A DNA stretch of 64,000 bases from assembly GCF_023197165.1 (NCBI RefSeq), contig NZ_JALPRD010000015.1:34179-98178 (forward strand), in the 5' to 3' direction. Under the pieces are notes generated by a model that searched no databases, had not been told where the DNA came from, and saw nothing but the letters and a program-made list of their open reading frames with translations. Both the position numbers and the translations under genes were made by a program. Source of the DNA: Sphingopyxis sp. MSC1_008 (lineage in GTDB: Bacteria; Pseudomonadota; Alphaproteobacteria; Sphingomonadales; Sphingomonadaceae). Of this stretch, positions 44,229 through 52,369 are shown piece by piece; the stretch's first letter is position 1; the number at the start of each line of letters is the position of its first letter.

Positions 44229-44990
44229 ATGTTCACTCTCGATCGGGCGCAGGGCATGGTGCTCGAGTTCACGCAAGTTCGCGATCGCGAAGATCTTCAT
44301 GACATGCTCCGTGAAATCTGCCGGCAACTCGGTTGCAGCTTTTATGCGCTCAGCCATCATGTCGATTTCCTCGGGTCGCCCGGAAGCGGGCTTCGGGTTC
44401 ACAATTATCCCGACGAATGGGCCGAATGGTTCGATCATCACCGGCTGGGTCTGACCGACCCCGTGCACCGCGCCAGTCAGGGCACCTCCGCCGGCTTTGC
44501 CTGGCACGACGTTCCGGCGATGATCGAAATGCGTGCCTCGGACCGGGACGTCTTTGCCCGCGCACGTCGCTATGGCATCGGCGACGGGCTCACCGTTCCG
44601 GCGCATGTCCCCGGCGACGCGCACGGCTCCTGCTCGTTCGCCTGGCGGCGGGGAGAGGTCGCCAATGACGAGGCCGTCGTTGCCGCGCAGTCGATTGCAA
44701 ATTTCGCCTTCGAGGCCGCCCGCCGCGTCCACAGCCCGATCCTGCTTTCGCCGCGGCGCTTGACGACAAGACAGCGCGAGTGCCTGCAATGGGTCGCGCG
44801 CGGGAAGACCGACTGGGAAATATCGAAGATCATGAGCATCAGCGAAATGACGGTGCTGCAACATGTTCGCGACGCGCGTCACCGCTATGATGCAGCGAAC
44901 CGGACACGGTTGACGGTCTGCGCGCTTTTCGACGGGTCCCTGCACTTCGGCGACGTCGCTGATCTCGGATATCCCCGTTTCCTGTTATAG
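44229..44990 (+). CDS. LuxR family transcriptional regulator with autoinducer-binding domain
   Basis: 253 aa. The N-terminal autoinducer-binding domain keeps the TraR/LuxR ligand residues: Trp64 in YPDEWAEW, Asp77-Pro78 in LTDPVH and Trp92 in FAWHD; the usual Tyr (TraR Tyr61) is Phe68. The C-terminal GerE-type helix-turn-helix spans about 178-230 (LTTRQRECLQWVARGKTDWEIS with Glu184). It should bind an acyl-homoserine lactone and control transcription. luxI follows 56 bp downstream on the same strand. Natural targets are probably luxI and the divergent DUF2285 gene (inference). Confidence 0.92.
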   Translation: MFTLDRAQGMVLEFTQVRDREDLHDMLREICRQLGCSFYALSHHVDFLGSPGSGLRVHNYPDEWAEWFDHHRLGLTDPVHRASQGTSAGFAWHDVPAMIEMRASDRDVFARARRYGIGDGLTVPAHVPGDAHGSCSFAWRRGEVANDEAVVAAQSIANFAFEAARRVHSPILLSPRRLTTRQRECLQWVARGKTDWEISKIMSISEMTVLQHVRDARHRYDAANRTRLTVCALFDGSLHFGDVADLGYPRFLL

Positions 44991-45012
44991 CGCGGCGGCA
45001 ATTTTCGCTTCA

Positions 45013-45048
45013 ATTGGACTGTCTCTTTCAACTGGGAGACAGTCCAAT
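45013..45048 (+). promoter_or_regulatory. Perfect 13-bp inverted repeat covering the luxI ribosome-binding site and start
   Basis: Left arm 45013-45025 and right arm 45036-45048 are perfectly complementary, with a 10-nt loop. The right arm contains the GGAGA ribosome-binding site and the first two bases of the luxI ATG (45047). In mRNA this would form a stable hairpin hiding both. In DNA it is a 36-bp dyad that could be an operator. Only four U residues follow, so a terminator function is less likely. Confidence 0.7.
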
Positions 45049-45754
45049 GGTTTTGATCGTCAATGACGCCAATCGCTATAGCGAACGGCGCGCGCTACGC
45101 ACCATGTTCGAGGCGAGGAAGCAGGTGTTCATAGACCTGCTCGGCTGGGATCTGCCCGTCCTCGCCGGCCGCTTCGAGCTCGACCAGTTCGACGACGGCG
45201 ATGCGGTCTATCTGATCGTCACTGACGAAGAGAGCCGCCACCTGGCCTCGGCGCGATTGCTCGATACCACCCGGCCGGCACTCCTCGATGGCCTCTATCC
45301 CGATCTGGTCGAAGGCGATATCCCGCGTGGCCGTAGCATTCGCGAGATCACCCGCTTCTGCCTGTCGCGCGGCATCGGCGCGGCGACGCGGCGCAAGGCG
45401 CGCGACATGCTGCTCGTTGCTCTGGCCGACTATGCGCTCGCGAACGGCATCGCGAGCTACACGGGCGTCGCGGAGCGAACCTGGTTCGACCAGGTCGCGA
45501 CCTTCGGGTGGGATTGCTCCGCGCTCGGCGCGCCGCGTGTGCACGAGGGGCGCCCGCTGGTCGCGCTCCACATCCTCATCGACGAAACGACGATCGGCAA
45601 GCTCGCTGCCAATGGCATCGTCTCGCAGGCGGCCAACGCGTCTACGGCAGCGCGATTTTCGACTTCGAACGCGACATGTGTGCCGTTGCCGACGGTCGCC
45701 TGCTCTCCATCGGCGGGCATGTTGAGGCTGAATACGGTTATACCCGCGCCATAA
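45047..45754 (+). CDS. Acyl-homoserine-lactone synthase (LuxI family) with replaced C-terminus
   Basis: 235 aa. Invariant LuxI residues are present: Arg24, Phe28, Trp34, Asp46, Asp49, Arg70, Glu100 and Arg103. The protein should make an acyl-homoserine lactone from S-adenosylmethionine and an acyl-ACP or acyl-CoA. Family similarity ends near residue 192. The last ~43 residues are the antisense reading of a truncated VOC gene (from about 45625), so the natural end has been lost or replaced. The catalytic core is intact, but activity is uncertain. The start is fixed by GGGAG at 8 nt and lies inside a strong hairpin. Confidence 0.88.
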   Translation: MVLIVNDANRYSERRALRTMFEARKQVFIDLLGWDLPVLAGRFELDQFDDGDAVYLIVTDEESRHLASARLLDTTRPALLDGLYPDLVEGDIPRGRSIREITRFCLSRGIGAATRRKARDMLLVALADYALANGIASYTGVAERTWFDQVATFGWDCSALGAPRVHEGRPLVALHILIDETTIGKLAANGIVSQAANASTAARFSTSNATCVPLPTVACSPSAGMLRLNTVIPAP

Positions 45755-45870
45755 CCTACAGCCTCTTCGACATCGAGCGTCCGCCGCAGGCCAAGTGCAT
45801 TCATGACCGGATCATAGAACGCCCGCGCGCGATCCAGATTGGACGTACCCAATGAAAGGTGATGCAGCAT
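45633..45870 (-). pseudogene. Truncated VOC (glyoxalase-like) gene
   Basis: The first ~79 residues are a normal VOC beta-alpha-beta-beta-beta module: MLHHLSLGTSNLDRARAFYD, then GNGTHVAFEVENRAAVDAL. Beyond about 45630 the frame stays open to 45457 but reads the antisense of luxI and no longer resembles VOC; the expected second half with the metal-binding Glu and PDGN motif is absent. The gene was cut by a rearrangement that joined it tail to tail with luxI. Confidence 0.82.
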
Positions 45871-46166
45871 AACCTACCAAATCTCCGCTCGAGAAAGAGT
45901 TCCCAAAAAACAATTGCTTCGACGGGGCGACCAGCCGCAGCCGACCGGCTGCCATTTGTCGCCCCCGACCTCGTTACGACAGCGATTTGGCGGATGCCGG
46001 CCAGCATCGGCAGTCGGTCGCGCGACGGATGAAAGCCACTCTTGGCAGATGCGATCAAACCGGTTGCCTCTGCTTGATATAGCATGACGCATCGATCACG
46101 TGCGCGTCGGGCAAAGAAAAGCACCCGCCATCGGCTATCGATGGCGGGTGCGTGCGGACGGATCGC
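45871..46166. other. Intergenic with a terminator
   Basis: About 300 bp between the truncated VOC gene and the tautomerase gene. Apart from the hairpin at 46121-46151, no gene is supported. Confidence 0.45.
46113..46151 (-). terminator. Intrinsic terminator of the tautomerase operon
   Basis: Perfect 13-bp stem (46121-46133 with 46139-46151) and 5-nt loop, followed on the minus strand by a T-rich run (46113-46120). It lies 16 nt past the tautomerase stop, so it ends the LysR-SDR-tautomerase side of the minus-strand genes. Confidence 0.85.
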
Positions 46167-46412
46167 TCACGAAACTCTGCCCGGGGAGCCAGCGAGCTTT
46201 TTGCGATATTCGGCGACGGGCATTCCGCCCCAGCCCCAATCTTCCATCTCGACCTCCTGGAAGATGACCCAGGTCCATTCGGGCGGCTTCTTGAGCACAT
46301 CGAACAGGACCTGGCTCATGCCCTTGTAGATCGCGGCTTTCTGTTCGGGGGTCACATGGTCGACACCGGCTTCGGTGCCCTCCTTGGTGACTTGTACGGT
46401 TACGATCGGCAT
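46167..46412 (-). CDS. Tautomerase family protein (4-oxalocrotonate tautomerase-like)
   Basis: 81 aa. After Met removal the N-terminus is PIVTVQVT, giving the catalytic Pro1 of the family. The rest holds TPEQKAAIYKGMSQVLFDVL and a Trp-rich stretch (PPEWTWVIFQEVEMEDWGWGG) common in this subgroup. GAGGAG precedes the start at 46412. It lies 23 nt downstream of the SDR gene and probably shares its transcript. Confidence 0.88.
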   Translation of the reverse strand: MPIVTVQVTKEGTEAGVDHVTPEQKAAIYKGMSQVLFDVLKKPPEWTWVIFQEVEMEDWGWGGMPVAEYRKKLAGSPGRVS

Positions 46413-46435
46413 GATCAATCTCCTCGCTGGCCGGA

Positions 46436-47146
46436 TCAGTGACCGGCCGACTGGCCGCCATCGACATGGAGGATCTCGCCCGTCACGAAACCGGCACTCT
46501 CCAGATACAGGACGGCGTCGACGATGTCCGAAATATCGCCCATCCGGCCGACCGGCTGGAGCGCCGACAGGAAGTCGTGAGTCTCAGGGGTGTGCATCGG
46601 TGTTTTGATAATGCCGGGCGATACGGCATTCACGCGGATGCCGCGCGTCGCATATTCGATCGCGAGGCTCTTGCTCGCGGCGTTGATACCGCCCTTCGAC
46701 AGTGAAGCGAGGACCGACGGTACCCGCGACAGTGGGTGGTCGACGAGGCTCGTCGTGATGCTGACGACATGGCCCCGGCCGAGCTTTTCCATCGCCGCGA
46801 CGGCCGCCTGGGTGATATAATAGAAGCCGTTGATGTTGGTCGACACGACATCGGCATATTGCTGCGCGCTGTAATCGGTGAACGGGGCGGCGAGGAATAT
46901 GCCGGCGTTGTTGACCAGCGTGTCGATCCGTCCGAATTTTTCGATCGCGGCGGCGATCACGCGCGGGCCGGTTTCGGGATCGCCGATGTCGCCAGCGATC
47001 GCCAGCACGTCGGGATTGTTCGACGCCTGGATCGAGCGCGACGTGGCGACGACGCGATAGTTGCGATCGAGATAGGCGCTAACGAGGGCGGCGCCGATCC
47101 CTTGCGATGCGCCGGTGATGACGACGACTTTCTTTCCATTGCTCAT
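46436..47146 (-). CDS. Short-chain dehydrogenase/reductase
   Basis: 236 aa classical SDR. TGASQGIGAALV binds cofactor, ATSRS with Arg after beta-2 suggests NADP(H), and NNAGIF is the structural motif. The active site shows ITTSL and, unusually, LASLSKGGI where YxxxK is expected: the catalytic Tyr position appears to be Leu/Ser. The C-terminus is VDGGQSAGH. The frame is open to 47188 but the start at 47146 has an AAGG box. Upstream is a LysR gene on the same strand. Confidence 0.85.
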   Translation of the reverse strand: MSNGKKVVVITGASQGIGAALVSAYLDRNYRVVATSRSIQASNNPDVLAIAGDIGDPETGPRVIAAAIEKFGRIDTLVNNAGIFLAAPFTDYSAQQYADVVSTNINGFYYITQAAVAAMEKLGRGHVVSITTSLVDHPLSRVPSVLASLSKGGINAASKSLAIEYATRGIRVNAVSPGIIKTPMHTPETHDFLSALQPVGRMGDISDIVDAVLYLESAGFVTGEILHVDGGQSAGH

Positions 47147-47295
47147 GATATTTGACCTTTCTTCGTATGAATGCGGGCCAAATCTCATTGGTCCGGCCGG
47201 CGCATTCCGCGTCGACAGACCAAATTTAGATCAGGTCTTTTTCTGTGATAATCCAGATAGAGCGGCAGTCATTATGCCGAACAACGGGATAATGA

Positions 47296-48225
47296 TCAGA
47301 GCGCTTCGGCGTCGAGCGCCAGCCGGGAAAAAGCGGCCCGGAGCCGCGGTGCGGCAAAATCGATAAAGGCGCGGACCTTCGGCACGGCCTGGCGTCCGGC
47401 GGGCGTCAGCAGGTGCGCCGGCTGGACCGGCGGCTCGGCGTCGGCGAGCACGACCTGCAAACGCCCCGCCTTCACTTCTTGTGCGACATGATAGGAATAG
47501 ACTCGGGTCAACCCGCCGCCGGCCACCGCCGACGCGACCGCCGCGCGCACGCTGTTGACGATGAGGCGGGGCGCGAAGTGAACGGTCCGCGCGGCGCCGG
47601 ATTTGCCCGCGGCGGCGAAGGCCCAGGATTCCAGACCGAAATGGGTCAGCGAGATGATCTGGTGCCCCACGATATCGCCGGGGGCTGCGATGGGCGGGTG
47701 CTGCGCCAGATAATGCGGCGCCGCGACGATCACGCGGCGTACCCCGTCGCCGACGCGCGTCGCGAGCAGCGACGAGTCGGGCAGCTCCGCGACCCGGAGC
47801 GCAATATCGACCCCTTCGTCGATCAGGTTGACCGACCGGTCAACCAGAAGCAGGCGCGCCGTGACCAGCGGATAGGCATCAAGGAACTCGTCGACGATGG
47901 GGCGCAATATTTCCTCTCCGCTGATCGGCGGCGCGGTGAGCGTCAGGAGCCCGCGCGGCGCGGCGCGCTCACCCCCGGCGAGCAGATCGGCTTCTTCGAG
48001 CTCGGCAAGGATACGGCGGCACGATGCGGCATAGTGCTGGCCTGTGTCGCTGAGGCGGATGCTGCGGGTCGTGCGGTGGAGCAGTTCGGCGCCGACATGC
48101 GCCTCCAGCGACGCGATCGCGCGGCTGATCGCGGTCGGCGAACGGCGGAGGCGCCGCGCGGCGCCCGCGAGGCTGCCCTCGTCGACCGCCGTTACAAATA
48201 TCTTCATCGCATCGATGCGGTCCAT
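47296..48225 (-). CDS. LysR family transcriptional regulator
   Basis: 309 aa. The N-terminal winged HTH is MDRIDAMKIFVTAVDEGSLAGAARRLRRSPTAISRAIASLE. It is followed by the effector-binding domain with LLTLTAPP and the typical IALRVAELPDSSLLATRVG. It lies upstream of, and on the same strand as, the SDR and tautomerase genes and is the likely regulator of that pair. Confidence 0.92.
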   Translation of the reverse strand: MDRIDAMKIFVTAVDEGSLAGAARRLRRSPTAISRAIASLEAHVGAELLHRTTRSIRLSDTGQHYAASCRRILAELEEADLLAGGERAAPRGLLTLTAPPISGEEILRPIVDEFLDAYPLVTARLLLVDRSVNLIDEGVDIALRVAELPDSSLLATRVGDGVRRVIVAAPHYLAQHPPIAAPGDIVGHQIISLTHFGLESWAFAAAGKSGAARTVHFAPRLIVNSVRAAVASAVAGGGLTRVYSYHVAQEVKAGRLQVVLADAEPPVQPAHLLTPAGRQAVPKVRAFIDFAAPRLRAAFSRLALDAEAL

Positions 48226-48388
48226 TGCCTGTCCGAATGCTGATCCAATGCCGCCAAAGCTACAGCTCGCTCGCGACCGGGTCGAGCTTCTAACACCGTT
48301 CCGCGCTCCTCAAACAATCGGTTTGTCTGCCATCGCGCAAACGGGACCGTAAAGGTGGATCTAAAAGGGGGCCAGCTGCCCCATGGCA

Positions 48389-48859
48389 TCAGTGCTGGTG
48401 TTCGGGGGGCGCCGGGGCGGCAGCTTTTTTTGACACTGCGGGGACCACGAAGGATACTGCCTTTCCCGCGAGCACCTTGTGCTCGGGGGTTGCGAGCTCG
48501 ATCAGCACCTTGTGCGGTCCGGGCGGCAGCCCGACCACGACGACGCTTTCATTGTCCCCAGCGTCGGCCCAGCGCCACGGCAAGTCATCGACACTGACAT
48601 GGAGGTGCCCTGCGCGCGGCGACACGTCGGCGGCCCCCGAACCGAAGACCGGAAGGATGCGAAAATTCCTTGTGCGATAGGGAATGATGACCGCGCCCCG
48701 GGCGAGCGGCGCCGCGAGCGGCGGATCGACGAAGAGTTCGGGCGCGGCTTCGTCCGCGACCGGAAGGAAAGGCGTGGCTTTACGGACGTCGTCGGCGGGT
48801 TGCGCAGCCGCGACCTGGACGAAGCCGAGCGCAGCGGCGGTGAGGACAACTCGGATCAC
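48389..48859 (-). CDS. Secreted DUF6130-like protein
   Basis: 156 aa from a GTG start that overlaps the cupin stop (GTGA). The signal peptide (VIRVVLTAAALGFVQVAAAQ) predicts export. The mature part contains GHLHVSVDDLPWRWADAG and LPPGPHKVLIELATPEHKVL, the pattern of the small DUF6130 family, and ends in a His-rich PPEHQH tail. Function unknown; coupling to a secreted cupin suggests a joint periplasmic role. Confidence 0.72.
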   Translation of the reverse strand: MIRVVLTAAALGFVQVAAAQPADDVRKATPFLPVADEAAPELFVDPPLAAPLARGAVIIPYRTRNFRILPVFGSGAADVSPRAGHLHVSVDDLPWRWADAGDNESVVVVGLPPGPHKVLIELATPEHKVLAGKAVSFVVPAVSKKAAAPAPPEHQH

Positions 48860-49299
48860 GGGGTGACTTTGGCCGGGACGAGCAGCGGCTTGCCCTTCTC
48901 GACGATATAGGTTGCGAGCTCGGCGCCGTTCGACGCGGTGCGATTGCGCGCCATATGGGCGACGCCCGCCGGTACGAAGAGCACTTCGCCCGCTTTCAAG
49001 GAGACCGGAGCTTGGCCCTCGAGCTGATATTCGAGCGTGCCTTCGATGATATAGATAACTTCTTCCCCCGGGTGGCGATGCCACGGCGCCAGGCCGCCGG
49101 GTCCAATATCGATACGCGCCTGCACGGTTTCACGGCCGGCGATCGACAGGTCGTGGCGCTGCAGGTCGGTGCGCGTGACGCCCACCGAGACTGGGCTCTC
49201 GGTCGCTGGGGCAGCGGTCGACGGCATCGCGAGCGCGGCAGCGAAGAATAGGCTCGCTATCGCGCGTTTCGCGATGGCGCTTCGTGTAGATTGAATCAT
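48856..49299 (-). CDS. Secreted cupin-domain protein
   Basis: 147 aa. The signal peptide covers about residues 1-30 (SLFFAAALAMPSTAAPA). One cupin motif pair is visible: PWHRHPGEEVIYIIEG gives two His and a Glu, and LFVPAGVAHMARN gives the third His. It is a probable metal-binding single-domain cupin in the periplasm. GGAGATTC precedes the start. Confidence 0.87.
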   Translation of the reverse strand: MIQSTRSAIAKRAIASLFFAAALAMPSTAAPATESPVSVGVTRTDLQRHDLSIAGRETVQARIDIGPGGLAPWHRHPGEEVIYIIEGTLEYQLEGQAPVSLKAGEVLFVPAGVAHMARNRTASNGAELATYIVEKGKPLLVPAKVTP

Positions 49300-49402
49300 T
49301 TTGAATCTCCGGAAATGGGCCGATGACGACGCCGGTGGTTCGGTCGAGCCGGACGGGAAGGGGCGGGCGCCGCTCTGCGGCGCCCGATATATATATGCAG
49401 GT

Positions 49403-50752
49403 TCAGCGCACCGATCTGAATCCGCTACGCATTTCCTCCGCCAGATGGGCGGGCTGCTCGAAAGCCGCGAAATGCCCGCCCTTCGGAAGGCGGTTATAAT
49501 GGATGAGCTTCGGATAGGCCCGCTCGGCCCAGCTTCGCGGTGCCTGGTTGAGTTCGTCGGGAAAGGCGCTCACGGCCACCGGAATGCTCACGCCGATCGG
49601 CTCGAAGAAGCGTACCGTGTTGCGCTCGACGCCGAAGCCCGGCGAGGTGCGGGGCAGGGCTTCCCAATAGAGCCGCGCGCCCGAGATGGCGGTGTTGGTC
49701 AGCCACGTAATCGTGATATTGTCGAGGATATCGTCGCGGGTCACGCCTTCGCTTTGACCATCGAACGCACGGGCGATCATCCGATAACTCAGGGTGTCGT
49801 GATCCAGAAACCAGGCTGCGAGGCCGATCGGGGAATCCGCGATGCCATAGAGCGTTTGCGGTCGCTGTCCCATCTGCTGCGCATAAGCGAGCCCATGGGT
49901 AAAGAAGAGCTCGAGCCGTTCGTAGGCCCAGCGCTCCTCGGGCGAGAGACCATCGGGCGGCCCTTCGCCAGCGCGCAGCGCATCGAATATCTCGGGAGGT
50001 GCGGTCGACGGCATATTGGTGTGGATTGCGATCAGTTCGGGCGGTGCCATCGCGCCCATGATCTCGGTCAACACGGCGCCCCAGTCGCCGCCCTGCGCCA
50101 CATAGCGGTCGTAGCCGAGCCGCTGCATCAGCGTGATCCATGCAGCGGCGATCCGCGGCGGATTCCAGCCGGCGGTCGTGGGGCGGGCCGAAAAGCCGTA
50201 ACCGGGGATCGACGGGATCACCACATCGAAGGCGTCCTCGGGAGTGCCGCCAAAAGCGGTGGGATCGGTGAGCGGGCCGATCAGCTTGAGCTGTTCGACC
50301 ACGGAGCCGGGCCAGCCGTGGGTGATGATGACGGGTAAGGCATTTGCATGCTTCGAGCGGACGTGAATGAAGTGAATGTCGAGTCCGTCGATCTCGGTGA
50401 TGAAATTCGGCAGTGCGTTCAGCTGCGCTTCGCAGGTGCGCCAGTCATAGTCGTCGGCCCAGTAGGCGGCGAGCTTTTCCATGGTCGTCATCTGCACGCC
50501 CTGGCTGTCGTCCGGGACGGTCTCGCGATCGGGCCAGCGCGTCGCCGAAATGCGTCGCTTGAGGTCGGCGAGATCTTCGTCGGAGGCATGGAACTCGAAG
50601 GGCCGGATTGGCGCTTCGCCGGTTTCCGACAGCATGAAGGTCTTGGTAGGGGTGTCGTCTTTTGTCTGCGATGACGCTTGCGCCGAATTCGGAAGCGGAG
50701 CTGCGGATGCAAAGTCCGACTGCACGGGTGTGGTGGTTTCTGGCTGAGTCAT
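49403..50752 (-). CDS. Epoxide hydrolase family protein with EHN domain (copy 1)
   Basis: 449 aa. After a low-complexity N-terminal segment (about 1-45) comes the EHN domain with IRPFEFHASDEDLADLKRRI at about 49-68. The alpha/beta-hydrolase core has HGWPGS at 145-150, nucleophile Asp223 in GGDWGAV, and the C-terminal catalytic His in KGGHFAAFEQP. These enzymes open epoxides to diols. No signal peptide is evident. GAGGAGGCGATC precedes the start at 50752, so the upstream open frame to 51004 is not used. It is a clear relative of the protein at 52820. Confidence 0.9.
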   Translation of the reverse strand: MTQPETTTPVQSDFASAAPLPNSAQASSQTKDDTPTKTFMLSETGEAPIRPFEFHASDEDLADLKRRISATRWPDRETVPDDSQGVQMTTMEKLAAYWADDYDWRTCEAQLNALPNFITEIDGLDIHFIHVRSKHANALPVIITHGWPGSVVEQLKLIGPLTDPTAFGGTPEDAFDVVIPSIPGYGFSARPTTAGWNPPRIAAAWITLMQRLGYDRYVAQGGDWGAVLTEIMGAMAPPELIAIHTNMPSTAPPEIFDALRAGEGPPDGLSPEERWAYERLELFFTHGLAYAQQMGQRPQTLYGIADSPIGLAAWFLDHDTLSYRMIARAFDGQSEGVTRDDILDNITITWLTNTAISGARLYWEALPRTSPGFGVERNTVRFFEPIGVSIPVAVSAFPDELNQAPRSWAERAYPKLIHYNRLPKGGHFAAFEQPAHLAEEMRSGFRSVR

Positions 50753-51089
50753 GATCGCCTCCTCGCCCGGAATGCGAGGCTCAAGCCCGCATTGCGAACG
50801 CCAAGAGTTTCCGGCCATCAGGGCCGGCGCCGATGTCTCGTGAGAGGGCCAAAATGCATTGGTATCGGTCGGTCGCAACTTCGACTCGGTCCCGGGACGG
50901 ACGAACATAGCATTCATGCGGCGATCGGTCCCAAGTCTATTTGGCGAGCCGAATGGCTCCACGAATGTCCGTTGCCGCTCGGCCCACCGGCGGATTGGCC
51001 CCACCGTCCAATGCCTTTGCAGCGACGACGGATCGAAGGCAGGTCGGTGGGGAGAACCGGGTGGTCCTGTCGAAGAAGATGGTGCCGCC
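50753..51089. other. Intergenic upstream of epoxide hydrolase copy 1
   Basis: 337 bp. The minus frame is open through most of it but reads as basic, non-family sequence. Presumably holds the promoter for the epoxide hydrolase and downstream cupin genes. Confidence 0.45.
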
Positions 51090-51311
51090 TCAATTTATGA
51101 TGCGATCGACCTGGGCCTGCAGGCGCGGACCGACGAGCAGAATCGCGGGAATGACGATGACGTAAGCCGTTGCCCAGGAGCGCAACCAGGTCGCGACGAA
51201 GTTGGCGGCGAAGCCGAGGTTGATCGCGATGAGCGAGAAGGAGATGATTCCGGTCGTCACGATTCCCATGAGGAGCGCGAAGGCGATCTTCCGTTTCATT
51301 TGAATGTTCAC
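51090..51311 (-). CDS. DUF2798 small membrane protein
   Basis: 73 aa from a GTG start. Two membrane helices: IAFALLMGIVTTGIISFSLIA and a second around ATAYVIVIPAILLVGPRL. The pattern fits DUF2798, whose function is unknown. Its GTG overlaps the stop of the upstream alpha/beta hydrolase (GTGA), implying coupled translation. Confidence 0.8.
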   Translation of the reverse strand: MNIQMKRKIAFALLMGIVTTGIISFSLIAINLGFAANFVATWLRSWATAYVIVIPAILLVGPRLQAQVDRIIN

Positions 51312-52345
51312 TTTTTCACTCCTCGGAATGCTGCTGAGCCGGCATCGATGACCGCCTGCACAAAGGCTTCGGGTGCTTCTTGCGGCAAGTTGTGGCCAAT
51401 GCCGCCGCTGATCGTGCGATGCGTATAGGAACCCGAAAATTTCTTCGCATAGGTCGCCGGTTCTGGATGCGGGGCGCCGTTGGTGTCGCCTTCGAGCGTA
51501 ATCGTCGGGACGGCGATCAGCGGGAAGGAGGCAAGTCGACGCTCCAGCGCGTCATAGGCCCCTTCGCCCGCGCTGAGCCCCAGTCGCCAGCGGTAATTGT
51601 CGATGACGATCGCGACATGGTCGGGATTGTCGAGGGCGGGTGCGGTCCGCGCGAACGTGGCCTCGTCGAACTGCCAGGTCGGCGACGCCGTCCGCCAGAT
51701 CAGCTTCGCGAAGTCGGCGCGGTTTTTGGCATATCCGGCGCGGCCGCGTTCGGTGGCGAAATAAAATTGATACCACCAGGACAGTTCGGCGGCCGGCGGC
51801 AGCGGCATCATATTGGCCTCCTGGCTGCCGATGAGATAACCGCTCACCGATACGAGTGCGGCGCAGCGGTCGGGCCAGAGCGCCGCGAGGATGCAGGCGG
51901 TGCGGGCACCCCAGTCGCAGCCGGCGACAATCGCCTTTTCGATGCCGAGTGCATCGAGCAACGCGATCGCATCGGCGGCAATAGCCGATTGCTGGCCGTT
52001 GCGAACCTCATCCTTCGAGAGGAAGCTCGTCGTCCCGAACCCGCGCAAATAGGGGACGATGACCCTGTAGCCTGCGGACGCCAGCAGCGGCGCCACCACT
52101 TCGTAAGTGTGTATGTCGTAAGGCCAGCCGTGCAACAGCAGAACCGGCGGCCCATCGCTTGGCCCCTGTTCGACAAAACCGATGTCGAGACTGCCCGCCC
52201 GGATTTGTTTGACCGGGCCGAAATTTGCTGCGGCAGGCAGCGGGGCGCCAAGCGGCTGTGCGCGACTGGACCCCCATGCCATTCCGGCGGCGGCTGCGGC
52301 GAAGCCAAGAAAATTGCGCCGATTTTGCGTGTCCAGATTTGGCAT
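51308..52345 (-). CDS. Tat-exported alpha/beta hydrolase, epoxide-hydrolase-like
   Basis: 345 aa. A twin-arginine signal (NRRNFLGFAAAAAGMAWG) directs folded export. LLLHGWPYDIHTY carries the oxyanion HGWP. The nucleophile is Asp in VAGCDWGART at about 145, as in epoxide hydrolases and haloalkane dehalogenases, and a late GGIGHNLPQEAP supplies the His. It lies 24 nt downstream of the Ohr gene. Substrate unknown. Confidence 0.88.
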   Translation of the reverse strand: MPNLDTQNRRNFLGFAAAAAGMAWGSSRAQPLGAPLPAAANFGPVKQIRAGSLDIGFVEQGPSDGPPVLLLHGWPYDIHTYEVVAPLLASAGYRVIVPYLRGFGTTSFLSKDEVRNGQQSAIAADAIALLDALGIEKAIVAGCDWGARTACILAALWPDRCAALVSVSGYLIGSQEANMMPLPPAAELSWWYQFYFATERGRAGYAKNRADFAKLIWRTASPTWQFDEATFARTAPALDNPDHVAIVIDNYRWRLGLSAGEGAYDALERRLASFPLIAVPTITLEGDTNGAPHPEPATYAKKFSGSYTHRTISGGIGHNLPQEAPEAFVQAVIDAGSAAFRGVKK

Positions 52346-52369
52346 GGGATATCTCCAGTCTTTTGGTGA

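Noticed and set aside
45013..45048. Intrinsic terminator of luxR
   Set aside because: Only four T residues follow and the stem includes the luxI ribosome-binding site and start; regulation of luxI is more likely.
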